Assembly: GCF_000379805.1 (NCBI RefSeq)
Contig: NZ_KB903532.1
Location: 281,107 to 327,677, forward strand
Reading direction: 5' to 3'
Length of the DNA stretch: 46,571 nucleotides
Source: Lewinella cohaerens DSM 23179
GTDB lineage: Bacteria > Bacteroidota > Bacteroidia > Chitinophagales > Saprospiraceae
Numbering within the stretch: position 1 is the stretch's first letter; each line of letters opens with the position of its first letter. The notes under the pieces are model-generated. The model was not told the origin of the DNA, did not search any database, and worked only from the letters and a program-made list of their open reading frames with translations. A program made the translations under genes and the position numbers. Shown here one piece after another: positions 27,076-35,854 of the stretch.

Positions 27076-28200
27076 ATGAATTACGTCCCCACAAAAGTAC
27101 TCTTACTGACTATTTTTATAATGAGCTTTCTAACCAGCTCCTTTGGGCAAGACTGTATGCTTCCCAGCCCTACAATAAACATTATTGAAACCACTGAAAC
27201 ATCCATATCTGTAGAATGGGAACCCATTGATGGAGCAGTTGCTTATCAACTCAACCTCTATTTGTATGGAAGTCAGGAACTCATACAGCAAATCCAGACA
27301 GAGGAGACTTCCTACACCTTCAATGACTTATCTCCCGATACATTTTATGAAATCGGTAGTCAATCTGGTTGCACCTTAGATACTTACGGGCCCGAAACAC
27401 AGGAAAAACCCAAAGCTTACACCAGGAATGGTTTAGTTATTATAGTTGATGATCTAAGAATTGAGGAAGAATGTGAAGGCGGCGTTACTGCATCTGGTAA
27501 AAGCTTTCAGGCTTCCGTAAACTACGATCCCCTTGTGCCACTCCTCTCCGGAAGAGGTATTCTACTCAAAATTAAGATTACTGGAAATGCCCCTTCTATG
27601 TTTCTTAATGATTTTTTTGAAGTAGTGGTTTTTGAAAACAATTCCCCCTCAATGCCAGGTAATTTATCCATTGCCATTTTACAATATTATATGCATCGAA
27701 TTGCAGTCGATCAACAAAGCAATTCTATTTTTATCAATAATCCAAACAATCCAAACCAATGGTATTTTGTCTGTAGGGTAAACGATATACTTAATGCTAG
27801 TACTAACATGGTCGAGGTAGGCTGGGGCATGGACGTTATTACAGATTTTGAAAATTGTGTCGACTATTCAATACATATCCCGACTGGTCAACACCTTGTG
27901 GCTCAGCCAACATCAACGGCCACCCCCGGTGAGCATTCAACGGTTACAATGACTAAGCAGTCCTCTACCGTTTCTTCCCCTGCCGCCTACCCCAACCCCG
28001 TCGCTGATCGCCTCACCATTGAGCTTCCCTCCAAAGGTGGAAATCTGCAAATCATGGACATCAACGGCAAGGTATGGCATCAGGTAAACACCCAAGACTT
28101 ACGCTTGACGGTAGATATGAACAACTGGCCTACTGGCACCTATATTCTACGTTATGATGATGGAAAAACGCCTCATATCCAACGGGTAATTAAACTTTAA
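27076..28200 (+). CDS. T9SS-secreted protein with one fibronectin type III domain
   Basis: 374 residues: signal peptide to about SFGQ (residue 24), then a fibronectin type III domain near residues 30-112 (TETSISVEWEPIDGAVAYQL, TSYTFNDLSPDTFYEIG), a beta-rich middle of unknown fold, and a T9SS type A sorting domain (AAYPNPVADRLTIELPS, NGKVWHQVN, WPTGTYILRYDDG, RVIKL). No catalytic motif was found. A surface adhesion or binding role is possible but unproven. A terminator lies 90 bases downstream. Confidence 0.87.
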   Translation: MNYVPTKVLLLTIFIMSFLTSSFGQDCMLPSPTINIIETTETSISVEWEPIDGAVAYQLNLYLYGSQELIQQIQTEETSYTFNDLSPDTFYEIGSQSGCTLDTYGPETQEKPKAYTRNGLVIIVDDLRIEEECEGGVTASGKSFQASVNYDPLVPLLSGRGILLKIKITGNAPSMFLNDFFEVVVFENNSPSMPGNLSIAILQYYMHRIAVDQQSNSIFINNPNNPNQWYFVCRVNDILNASTNMVEVGWGMDVITDFENCVDYSIHIPTGQHLVAQPTSTATPGEHSTVTMTKQSSTVSSPAAYPNPVADRLTIELPSKGGNLQIMDINGKVWHQVNTQDLRLTVDMNNWPTGTYILRYDDGKTPHIQRVIKL

Positions 28201-28289
28201 AAACGCCCTCTCCCCCGTTTGAAAACGATTTTACTGAACAGATAGGCATTTCCCTCTTGTAAAATTTAAGTTCAGTAATTTACGTACCC

Positions 28290-28324
28290 CCAGTCTACTC
28301 TTACTTGAGTAGGCTGGCTTTTTT
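28290..28324 (+). terminator. Terminator after the FN3/T9SS gene
   Basis: CCAGTCTACTC (28290-28300) pairs with GAGTAGGCTGG (28307-28317), 11 pairs with one T-G wobble around a six-base loop, then CTTTTTT. Confidence 0.85.
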
Positions 28325-28401
28325 AGCTTAAAATAAAGAACAGCACAACATGAGTCATTAAATAGCTGAAATGATTGATTTATCTGACTTTTGTAGAAAA
28401 C

Positions 28402-28437
28402 CCCATGATTTCACTAATAGAAATCGTGGGTTTTTTT
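28402..28437 (+). terminator. Second strong hairpin and T tract; possible small RNA end
   Basis: CCCATGATTTC (28402-28412) pairs with GAAATCGTGGG (28420-28430), 11 pairs with one wobble, followed by TTTTTTT. No gene lies between this and the terminator at 28290-28324. GACTTTTG (28387-28394), a 7/8 match to the -7 consensus, lies just upstream, so the hairpin may end a very short independent transcript. Confidence 0.65.
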
Positions 28438-28470
28438 CTTTAACTATAGGTTTTGCGGTTGGTCAGCACG

Positions 28471-28510
28471 GATTTTGATGACAATCAAAATTTGGGATGA
28501 CTCATGTTTG
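28471..28510. repeat. Dispersed hairpin repeat, copy 3
   Basis: ATTTTGAT-GACA-ATCAAAAT (28472-28491) is an 8-bp stem with a four-base loop, followed by TTGGGATGACTCAT. It matches the element at 9941-9990 in the opposite orientation, and shares its flank with the one at 10021-10060. Confidence 0.6.
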
Positions 28511-28558
28511 CGCAATACATATGTGATCATTATCACTCACTAATATCTCTATTTTTCC

Positions 28559-28566
28559 CATCTTTG
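28559..28566 (+). promoter_or_regulatory. Candidate -7 element of the DUF983 gene
   Basis: CATCTTTG, seven of eight positions matching TAnnTTTG, the same octamer as at 27026. It lies 26 bases before the start codon. Confidence 0.45.
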
Positions 28567-28592
28567 CATTTCGAACAAAATCGAAGCGCAAC

Positions 28593-29027
28593 ATGGGTAT
28601 TTTTCGCAAAGGCAACAAAGCTTACAGCATCTTCAACATCAAATGTCCAAAGTGCCACGAGAGTGACATGTTCCCTACCGGGAGCCTCAGTTTCAAAGAA
28701 CCTTTCGAAATGAAAGAGCGCTGCGACAAATGCTACGAAGATTTCTTCCCCGAGCCCGGCTATTACTACGGTGCCATGTTCTTGTCCTACATTTTCACAG
28801 CCTTTTTCTCCATCGGTTTCGTCTTGTTTTTACACTGGGTCCTTAAGTGGAGTACCACCGCCAGCTTCACTGCCCTATTGGCCGTTTTAGGCATCTTCTT
28901 TGTTTATATTTTCCGCCTGGCTCGCGCCCTGTACATCAACATGCATGTTCATTACGACCCCAACGCCATCGAAAAAGGCAAAAGCAAGGCAAATCAAAAA
29001 AGCACCGCTTCACGTTTCGGCAGCTAG
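28593..29027 (+). CDS. DUF983-family small membrane protein
   Basis: 144 residues. Two CxxC pairs near the N-terminus (CPKC at about 18-21, CDKC at about 44-47) resemble a zinc ribbon, and FKEPFEMKERCDKCYEDFFPEPGYYYGAM matches the DUF983 layout in three parts: CPxC, CxxC, then PEPGYYYGAMF. Two transmembrane helices follow (about 62-84 and 90-112). The tail is basic and cytoplasmic-looking (EKGKSKANQKS). Members are widespread in Bacteroidota and Alphaproteobacteria, but the function is not established. It is a single-gene unit. Confidence 0.88.
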   Translation: MGIFRKGNKAYSIFNIKCPKCHESDMFPTGSLSFKEPFEMKERCDKCYEDFFPEPGYYYGAMFLSYIFTAFFSIGFVLFLHWVLKWSTTASFTALLAVLGIFFVYIFRLARALYINMHVHYDPNAIEKGKSKANQKSTASRFGS

Positions 29028-29040
29028 TTATTAGATCTTA

Positions 29041-29218
29041 TTTTGGGCCCCACCATCGCCCTTTGGGGCTTGGTGCCGCGTCGTCCGCCCAGCGCTTCGC
29101 TGCCAGGCTACCACCGCTGGTCCTTGCGGGCTCCGCCCCCCGAGCTCAGCTATTCGCTTCGCAACCGTCAGCTCCAAACGTATAATCGCACTCTACCGCT
29201 ATTCTCACCACAATGCCT
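29041..29218. other. GC-rich non-coding stretch
   Basis: This 178-base part of the gap is clearly richer in G and C than its surroundings (for example near 29047-29069, GCCCCA paired with TGGGGC, and 29130-29145). A frame of 112 codons runs through it but begins within the DUF983 gene and has an atypical composition, so I do not call a gene. It may be the remains of a repeat element. Confidence 0.4.
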
Positions 29219-29226
29219 TATTTTTG
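29219..29226 (+). promoter_or_regulatory. Candidate -7 element of the dehydrogenase-like gene
   Basis: TATTTTTG matches TAnnTTTG exactly and lies 25 bases before the start codon at 29252. No clear TTG at -33 was seen. Confidence 0.5.
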
Positions 29227-29251
29227 CACAAACGACTAATTTCTCGCTATC

Positions 29252-31999
29252 ATGTCCACAGTGCATCTCCCCAATTTCCGATTTTTCTTAATCGCTACTT
29301 TCAGCTTCCTCTGTTTTTGCACACCACTCTGGAGTCAACTCCCCGACGACTTTTACGATACCAAAATCATAGATGGCCTTGAACTCCCCCTTGGCATCAC
29401 CTTCGACCAAAACGGCCAGGGCTACCTATGGGAAAAAGCAGGCCAAGTATACGTCATGGACACCTCAGAGCAACTGCTTCCCGAGCCATTAATCGACATT
29501 AGCGAAAAAGTGGCCAGCTGGAAAGACCACGGCCTAAATGGCTTCTGCCTCGACAATGATTTCACTACCAATGGCTACTTCTACCTCTATTACGTCGTCG
29601 ACCTTCATCACTACTGGCACTACGGCACTCCCGAATACCACCCAGACACCACCGTCACCTACAAGCCTAGCTTCGCGCGGATAGTTCGCTATCAAGCTGA
29701 TCAGGCAACCAACTTTACAACCGTCGTTCCGGGTTCTGAAAAAATCCTCCTCGGAGAGGATATCAGTACCGGCGTACCTATCCTTTACGAATTCCACGGC
29801 GCAGGCACCCTCATTCAAGGGCTAGATGGCACCCTACTCTTCTCGGCAGGCGAAACCACAGGAGGACTCCATATTGGCATTGGCAATGAACCCGGCGACG
29901 AGTATGCCCCCCAAGCTATCGAATGGGGAATCATTACCCCCGACCAAGACCTCGGGTCGTATAAATCACAATACCTCGGCACCCTCAATGGCAAAGTACT
30001 CCGCATTGATCCCAACACCGGCGACGGCCTAGCCTCCAATCCCTTTTACGATCCCGAGGCTCCACGTTCTGCACAGTCGCGTACCTGGGCAATGGGCTTT
30101 CGTAACCCTTTCCGCATGATGCTAAAACCCAATACCGGCAGTCATTACCCCGACCAGGGTAATCCCGGAACTATCTTTCTCGGAGACGTCGGCAATGGCG
30201 GCTGGGAAGAACTCAATGTCATTGAGCATGGTGGCCAAAATTTTGGCTGGCCAATCATGGAAGGCAATGCCCTCGCCTGGAAATACTGGATCATAGAGGC
30301 TCCCATCAACCCCTTAGCTCCAAACCCGCTAAGCAATTGTGACCAGCCTTTCTTCAACTTTCGCGACTTGCTTGCTCGCCCGTTAGAAAGTGGCCCCTAT
30401 GTACCGGGTAACCCTTGTGATGCTACCCAGCCCATTCCACAAGAAGCATTCCCCACCTATGCCCAGCAACCGCTCATTACCTGGAGCAACTCCCGCTGGA
30501 ACCCTCCTACCCGAACGGCTGTACCCGGCTGGACCGATACCGGAGACCCCAGCAGTATTTATCTTGTCGATGACGATAGCCCTGTCACCGGCGAGATGTT
30601 TGACGGCTACTCTAGCTTGGCGGGCATTGTCTATCAAGGTGATCAATTCCCCGAAGCCTACCGTGGCAAATACTTCCACGTCGATTTCAGCGGATGGATT
30701 CGTACCCTTACCATCGATGACAACAACGAACTCAGCGCCGTCGATCTCTTCCATGAGTACAGCCAAGACATTATTTACCTTGCCCAAAATTTAGCCAACG
30801 GATCGTTGTACTACACCAATCTTGCCGGGGAAGTTCATAAAATCACTTACGGTGGCAACCCTGCCCCCGTAGCCGTCATCAATGCAGATAAGTACTTTGG
30901 GCCCGGGCCGCTAGCAGTACAGTTTACGGCCAGCAGCTCCTTTGACCCCAACAATACCACACTCACCTACCTTTGGGAATTTGGCGATGGCGAAACGAGT
31001 ACACTCCCCGAACCCAGTCATACCTTTACAAGTACCAGCAACGCCCCCACTAGCTACACTGTCCGGCTCACCGTCACGGATGAGGAAGGAGCCAGCAATG
31101 CGGCAGAGCGAATAGTCTCGCTCAACAATACGCCTCCCCAAGTAGAGATATCCTCCTTCAACGACGGTGACCAATACCCCCTTGATTTCACCTCTCTTCT
31201 TCGGCTAGCCGCCAACGTGACCGATGCCGAACATGCTGATGAAACACTGATGTATCAATGGCGAACATTCCTTCATCACAATGACCACTTCCACCCCGAC
31301 CCCGTCATCTTCGACCGTGAGAGTCACTTTCTCATCAGCCCCTTAGGCTGTGAACAGGAAATTTATTTCTACCGCATCGAGTTAACCGTCACCGACCCCG
31401 GAGGATTATCCACAACAGTTTCTCAACGAATTTACCCCTACTGCGGTGATCCCTACGTCGAATGGGTCAACCTTACAGGTGAAGTGCAGGAATCCAGTAT
31501 CCCACTGCAATGGAGTACCCAATTCGAAGACAACATCACCAGTATGGAGCTCCAGCGTGGCAATGACTATTTCTCTTATGAAGTATTAGCAACGATACCT
31601 ACAACTGGTAACCATACTGATCTACAGCACTATCAATACATCGACGAAAGCCCTCTCCGTGGTGCCAATATCTACCGTGTTAAAGTCACCACTACCGACG
31701 GTGCTTTCACCTATTCAAACCTCGTTCCTTTCAGTTATCCGGCCCCTAAAGCTTGGCGAGTTTTCCCAAATCCCGCCGATCATCAGCTATCTTTCTACCT
31801 TCAGGAAGCTTCTTCAGCAACCGTCGAACTTGAGCTCTTTAGCCTTTTGGGGCAACGCCTTCGACAAATCACCTTCCCCGCTACGTCGGGAGAAGAATGG
31901 CAACGAGAAATACTGATCAATCAACTTCCCGCTGGCGTCTATGCTTACCGTTTACGGAGTGGAGAACAGACTTACGTTGGGGAAATAATCATTAATTAA
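29252..31999 (+). CDS. Secreted glucose/sorbosone dehydrogenase-like protein with PKD and T9SS domains
   Basis: 915 residues. Signal peptide to about PLWSQ (residue 29), then a beta-propeller of the GSDH family: IIDGLELPLGITFDQNGQGY, DHGLNGFCLDNDFTTNGYFY, GSEKILLGEDISTG, FHGAGTLIQGLDGTLLFSAG, LNGKVLRIDPNTGDGLASNP, RTWAMGFRNPFRMML, FLGDVGNGGWEELN and GGQNFGWPIMEGN. Enzymes of this family oxidise sugars with PQQ and calcium. A PKD domain (about 535-625, with WEFGDGETST) and a further beta-rich domain follow, then a T9SS sorting domain (FPNPADHQLSFYL to EIIIN). The rhomboid gene starts nine bases later. Activity and cofactor are inferred. Confidence 0.88.
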   Translation: MSTVHLPNFRFFLIATFSFLCFCTPLWSQLPDDFYDTKIIDGLELPLGITFDQNGQGYLWEKAGQVYVMDTSEQLLPEPLIDISEKVASWKDHGLNGFCLDNDFTTNGYFYLYYVVDLHHYWHYGTPEYHPDTTVTYKPSFARIVRYQADQATNFTTVVPGSEKILLGEDISTGVPILYEFHGAGTLIQGLDGTLLFSAGETTGGLHIGIGNEPGDEYAPQAIEWGIITPDQDLGSYKSQYLGTLNGKVLRIDPNTGDGLASNPFYDPEAPRSAQSRTWAMGFRNPFRMMLKPNTGSHYPDQGNPGTIFLGDVGNGGWEELNVIEHGGQNFGWPIMEGNALAWKYWIIEAPINPLAPNPLSNCDQPFFNFRDLLARPLESGPYVPGNPCDATQPIPQEAFPTYAQQPLITWSNSRWNPPTRTAVPGWTDTGDPSSIYLVDDDSPVTGEMFDGYSSLAGIVYQGDQFPEAYRGKYFHVDFSGWIRTLTIDDNNELSAVDLFHEYSQDIIYLAQNLANGSLYYTNLAGEVHKITYGGNPAPVAVINADKYFGPGPLAVQFTASSSFDPNNTTLTYLWEFGDGETSTLPEPSHTFTSTSNAPTSYTVRLTVTDEEGASNAAERIVSLNNTPPQVEISSFNDGDQYPLDFTSLLRLAANVTDAEHADETLMYQWRTFLHHNDHFHPDPVIFDRESHFLISPLGCEQEIYFYRIELTVTDPGGLSTTVSQRIYPYCGDPYVEWVNLTGEVQESSIPLQWSTQFEDNITSMELQRGNDYFSYEVLATIPTTGNHTDLQHYQYIDESPLRGANIYRVKVTTTDGAFTYSNLVPFSYPAPKAWRVFPNPADHQLSFYLQEASSATVELELFSLLGQRLRQITFPATSGEEWQREILINQLPAGVYAYRLRSGEQTYVGEIIIN

Positions 32000-32008
32000 T
32001 CCACGCCT

Positions 32009-32833
32009 ATGTCCAGTGTAATTGGCACCATCATCTTACTATTTACTGGCTTGGCGACCTACAAAGGCTTCCTTGATCGGCAGTATTTCGAACGCCATCT
32101 GTTCCATACCGATCCTATTTTGATCGATAGGCAGTACGACCGGCTTTTTTCATCAGGATTCCTACATGCCAACTGGATGCACTTTGGCTTCAATATGGTA
32201 GCCTTGCTTTCTTTTAGTTGGTCATTGGAGTTTGTACTGGGAGTCCCGAAATACCTTTTGATATATGTGGGTGCACTACTAGGCGGGAATCTCTTGGCAC
32301 TCTACCTCCACCGTAATCATCCCGATTATAAGGCCGTAGGCGCTTCAGGGGCTATCAGCGGTGTCATTTTCGCATCCGTCGTCCTCTTTCCTGAGGTCAA
32401 AATCTCTCTTATTTTACTCCCTTTTGAAATCAGCACCTGGGTGTTTGGACTTTGTTTCGTCGTAATCTCCATTTTTGGCATAAAATCTCAATCTGACAAC
32501 ATCGGTCACGATGCTCACCTTGGAGGCGCTATTGTTGGCGTCTTGCTCACCATCATCATGAAGCCTTCTATTTTACAAACCAGCTGGTGGTTGATCTTAC
32601 TCATCCTTGTACCTGCCACGATTTTCCTTGTACTCATTGTCCGTAATCCCGCCATATTGTTGATTGACAACTACTGGGGAGAAGGGCTTAACGTTTCTCG
32701 TAAGCCAAAATTCCCTCGCTCTAATAATAAAGTAAGCCTAGATTACCTGCTTGATAAAATTAAACATCAGGGCATTGATAGCCTTACGGCTAAAGAAAGA
32801 GAGTTGCTGGATCAATATAGAAAGGAGATGTAG
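32009..32833 (+). CDS. Rhomboid-family intramembrane serine protease
   Basis: 274 residues with about six transmembrane helices. Key features are HANWMHFGFNM (residues 53-63), the catalytic serine in VGASGAISG (Ser113) and the catalytic histidine in HDAHLGGA (His170). Rhomboids cleave membrane-embedded substrates, but none can be named here. The C-terminal 60 residues form a cytoplasmic tail with a helical end (LDYLLDKIKHQGIDSLTAKE). It starts nine bases after the dehydrogenase-like gene and is probably co-transcribed with it. Confidence 0.93.
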   Translation: MSSVIGTIILLFTGLATYKGFLDRQYFERHLFHTDPILIDRQYDRLFSSGFLHANWMHFGFNMVALLSFSWSLEFVLGVPKYLLIYVGALLGGNLLALYLHRNHPDYKAVGASGAISGVIFASVVLFPEVKISLILLPFEISTWVFGLCFVVISIFGIKSQSDNIGHDAHLGGAIVGVLLTIIMKPSILQTSWWLILLILVPATIFLVLIVRNPAILLIDNYWGEGLNVSRKPKFPRSNNKVSLDYLLDKIKHQGIDSLTAKERELLDQYRKEM

Positions 32834-32868
32834 TTTTTTTGTTATCCAAAGCTGTCTAAAATTCGATC

Positions 32869-34356
32869 CTACACCTCTGCCACCCGCTCCATCCACGGCT
32901 TGGCTTTCTCCAGTTGAGCAGCCAGTTTGAAGAGGATATCCTCTCGATAAATACCTGCCGTAAACATTACCCCAACAGGCAGCCCCTTCGCATTCCAGTG
33001 CAGCGGCATCGACATAGCGGGCTGCCCTGTCATATTCGCAATAGGCGTATAAGGCATAAAAGCAAATATTTTTTCCGCCAATGGTTCAATATTGGCCTTC
33101 ATCAAGCTTCCGAGACGCAAACGTGTAAGGACATTTACCAATAGTTTCTCTGCCGGGCTCGACTGTAAACTACCTACTGGAAAGGGGGCTGTAGCTACAG
33201 TTGGTGTCAATAAACAATGGTAGGTTTGATGAAAATTCCCCTGCCTGCGAGCCAAGCCATTCCAAAGACTCCGATAATAAGCGTAATCGCCAGCAGAAAT
33301 AGCGTCCCCCAACAAACTCAAAGCATAAGTATTGGCTTCCACCTCGCTTCTGCCGACCTTGCTACCTCGTGTCTTGCTTATTCTCTTAAGTTCTGCACTT
33401 ACTTCCCCCATTATCAGGTGCAGGAAGGTCTTGGTCAGGTCTTCCCGTTGATAAGGCAAGGGGATAGCTTCCACTTCGTGGCCCATATCGGCCAACAAAT
33501 GGGCCGTTTCCTCTACAGCTTGCTTGCAATCTTTGTCTACTGGTAATCCCAGAGGGTGCTCCGTAGAAAAGCCAATTCGCAACTTATCGGACTTAGTGGC
33601 CAATAAATCGGTATAGGACACTGCCGGTTTGGGTGCATAATGTAGCTCTCCAACCCCTGGCTGGGAGAAGGCATCCAAGAAGGCAGCACTGTCTCTCACA
33701 CTCCGGCTGTTACAACCTTCTACCACAGCGCCATTCCAGCTCTCGCCAGCGCCAGGCCCCAGGCTCAATCTACCTCTTGAGGGTTTAATGCCAAACAATC
33801 CACAGCACGAAGCTGGCATCCGGATAGACCCACCGCCATCACTTGCCGTAGCTATCGGCACTATACCTGCTGCTATTGCTGCTGCACTCCCCCCTGAACT
33901 ACCTCCAGAGGTGTAATCGGTATGCCAGGGATTTCGTGTAGCCCCAAAGGCTTCGGGCTCCGTGAAGGGTGTCAAGCCAAATTCCGGGGTATTGGTTTTA
34001 CCCAAAATCAACAAGCCTGCTTTTTGAAACAACTGTACCAAATGACTATCCACCTCCGACACCATCCCTTCTGTCGAACGAGAGCCTATCCGCAAGGGAG
34101 TCCCCTTTAGCGCCAAACCCAAATCCTTGATGAGAAAAGGTACACCACCAAACAGTTGTGTTGCCGTAGGTGGGTGGTTAGCGAGTTGTTCCCGCGCATG
34201 GTCGAAAAGGGGGTGATTGATCGCGTTGAGTTGCGGGTTTACCTCCTCCGCGCGAGTGATCGCTATATTCAATAATTCAGTAGCCGTAATTTGCCCGCTT
34301 CGCACAAGTTCCGCAAGGCCCAGCGCATCGTATTGGCGGTATTCGGAGAAAGTCAT
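32869..34356 (-). CDS. Amidase-signature family hydrolase
   Basis: 495 residues. The Ser-cisSer-Lys triad is visible: Lys77 in PFLIKDLG, cis-Ser153 in TSGGSSGGSAAAIA and nucleophile Ser177 in DGGGSIRMPAS. GKTNTPEFGLTP and CCGLFGIKPSRGRLSLGPG also fit the family. No signal peptide is present, so it should act in the cytoplasm. Family members hydrolyse many different amides; the closest-looking are general amidases and 6-aminohexanoate-cyclic-dimer-type enzymes. Not GatA by context, as gatB and gatC are absent nearby, but GatA cannot be fully excluded. It is convergent with the rhomboid gene. Confidence 0.9.
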   Translation of the reverse strand: MTFSEYRQYDALGLAELVRSGQITATELLNIAITRAEEVNPQLNAINHPLFDHAREQLANHPPTATQLFGGVPFLIKDLGLALKGTPLRIGSRSTEGMVSEVDSHLVQLFQKAGLLILGKTNTPEFGLTPFTEPEAFGATRNPWHTDYTSGGSSGGSAAAIAAGIVPIATASDGGGSIRMPASCCGLFGIKPSRGRLSLGPGAGESWNGAVVEGCNSRSVRDSAAFLDAFSQPGVGELHYAPKPAVSYTDLLATKSDKLRIGFSTEHPLGLPVDKDCKQAVEETAHLLADMGHEVEAIPLPYQREDLTKTFLHLIMGEVSAELKRISKTRGSKVGRSEVEANTYALSLLGDAISAGDYAYYRSLWNGLARRQGNFHQTYHCLLTPTVATAPFPVGSLQSSPAEKLLVNVLTRLRLGSLMKANIEPLAEKIFAFMPYTPIANMTGQPAMSMPLHWNAKGLPVGVMFTAGIYREDILFKLAAQLEKAKPWMERVAEV

Positions 34357-34385
34357 GGTCGTTTGTTTTGTAGTTGGTTAGCTAC

Positions 34386-34393
34386 CAAAGATA
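34386..34393 (-). promoter_or_regulatory. Candidate -7 element of the amidase gene
   Basis: TATCTTTG on the minus strand matches TAnnTTTG exactly, 29 bases before the start codon. No TTG is found at the -33 distance. Confidence 0.5.
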
Positions 34394-34450
34394 AAATTAA
34401 ATCCCTCTATGACGATTAAGAACTTGTCTCGAAATTTTGCGAACAAAAGC

Positions 34451-35773
34451 TTAATCTATTATCTGCTGGCTAACCGCCTCATACACCTGCGTCCTCAACC
34501 ATCCTTCCTGGCTATTGGAAATACGAAAAGCATCACGCAGAAACCCCTGGTAGCCACCTGACAGCAGTGGGTAATCATAAATACTAACATTCACTTGTTC
34601 TTCAAAGCTATTTTCATAATCAATGTAACTCCACCCCAAGCTATAACTACCTAAAAACAAAGAGCTTCCAGCCATTGGCATTTGAACTGCTGTAAAATTA
34701 GGATCAAGTGGAGCAACATATTGTCTTTTCCAATACCTTCCATTATTTCCTGGAGAAACATAATCATTCTCTAAAAAAACGACATCACCATCATTCGAGT
34801 AGATCGATACCTTGGGGTAACTTAATCGGGCTTCTTCAAGAAAATAACGAGGCGTCACATTCACTTCAGTAGGCCATTGCTCAAAATACTGTTGGTTCAA
34901 GTAGGTCGCTTCGCCGGGAACGATAGTACGTATCAAAAAACCATTTCCATCGCTAGGTACAAGCAAGCTCACCGAAGAAGTATTTTCGAAATCCCCTAAT
35001 ACTGCAGCAGAGATCGATATATTATCGTTCAACCAGCTTACACGGAACTGATGTGCCTCAACACCTGCCGGTATATTCAAAGTCAAGGTTTTATATTCCA
35101 GAGGTTCAAAGCCAACAAATGGCCCAAAAGTTGCTCTAGATAAGAAGTCAACCTCCTGGCCTACCCAAGCTCCGCTAGCCGCTAACCTAACCGCTAACAA
35201 CCCCTTGGTATTATCTGATGCAAACCCATTGAAATAAACCCTTAACTCCTGCTCCTCCTCTTCATAAGAATAACTCACAGGTGGCCGTGGGCCTGTTACA
35301 TCTCGTTCGCCCGCCAGCCCCATAAAGATAACAGAATCAACCTCCGGCGAATTCCTAAACACAACCAAGTCTGAAGGAGAAATGGGGACCACTGAAGTCA
35401 GAAAAACCTCCTGAATAGCAGCTAATCGTATCCCACTGCCTTGTCCGACTTGTGCTATTTGCCGTGTTACAATCCGATTTGTTTCGCCTTCTTCAAGAAG
35501 TTCAACCCGATCTCTACCAGCAATACTCAGGGTATATTCTTCCTCACAGGCTATCGTATTAAGGAAATAAGTTGTTCCTCTTACACCTGTTTCTCCATCC
35601 TGAAAGATAACGTTATCTGCTGCATCATTGAGCCAGATCACTGGGTCTAAAATAACGGCGAAAGTTATATCAATACCGTAAATAGCATTACAATCCTCTA
35701 TTACTACCTGTTCTTCTTCTTCACAAGTAAAGAATATCACGCAAAAAATCATTGAGAGAAAGAAAATACGCAT
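34451..35773 (-). CDS. Lipoprotein of unknown function, tandem paralogue B
   Basis: 440 residues. The signal MRIFFLSMIFCVIFFTC ends in a probable lipidated Cys17, followed by acidic residues (EEEEQ), which often favour surface exposure in Bacteroidota. The rest is predicted beta-rich. Shared marks with the next gene upstream: a Cys followed by EEEYTLSI, a segment with GLLAVRLAASG, and WPTEVNVTPRYFLEEARLSY before a KRQYV-type stretch. The gene pair therefore looks like an old duplication. I recognise no domain and give no function. It lies 81 bases after its paralogue on the same strand. Confidence 0.78.
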   Translation of the reverse strand: MRIFFLSMIFCVIFFTCEEEEQVVIEDCNAIYGIDITFAVILDPVIWLNDAADNVIFQDGETGVRGTTYFLNTIACEEEYTLSIAGRDRVELLEEGETNRIVTRQIAQVGQGSGIRLAAIQEVFLTSVVPISPSDLVVFRNSPEVDSVIFMGLAGERDVTGPRPPVSYSYEEEEQELRVYFNGFASDNTKGLLAVRLAASGAWVGQEVDFLSRATFGPFVGFEPLEYKTLTLNIPAGVEAHQFRVSWLNDNISISAAVLGDFENTSSVSLLVPSDGNGFLIRTIVPGEATYLNQQYFEQWPTEVNVTPRYFLEEARLSYPKVSIYSNDGDVVFLENDYVSPGNNGRYWKRQYVAPLDPNFTAVQMPMAGSSLFLGSYSLGWSYIDYENSFEEQVNVSIYDYPLLSGGYQGFLRDAFRISNSQEGWLRTQVYEAVSQQIID

Positions 35774-35854
35774 TGCAAATAAGCTTTAATGACTTTACCT
35801 CAAAAAAAGGTAATTTTGATCAGATCCAAGTCACGTTTCTACCGATATAGAAAT

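Noticed and set aside
28847-29185. 112-codon frame overlapping the DUF983 gene end
   Set aside because: It starts inside a well-supported gene in another frame, and its extra part is the GC-rich patch.
29252-32833. Rhomboid as a rhombosortase for the preceding protein
   Set aside because: The upstream protein ends in a T9SS domain and lacks a GlyGly-CTERM tail.
32869-34356. Amidase as GatA of the tRNA amidotransferase
   Set aside because: No gatB or gatC nearby, and the sequence reads more like a general amidase; not fully excluded.
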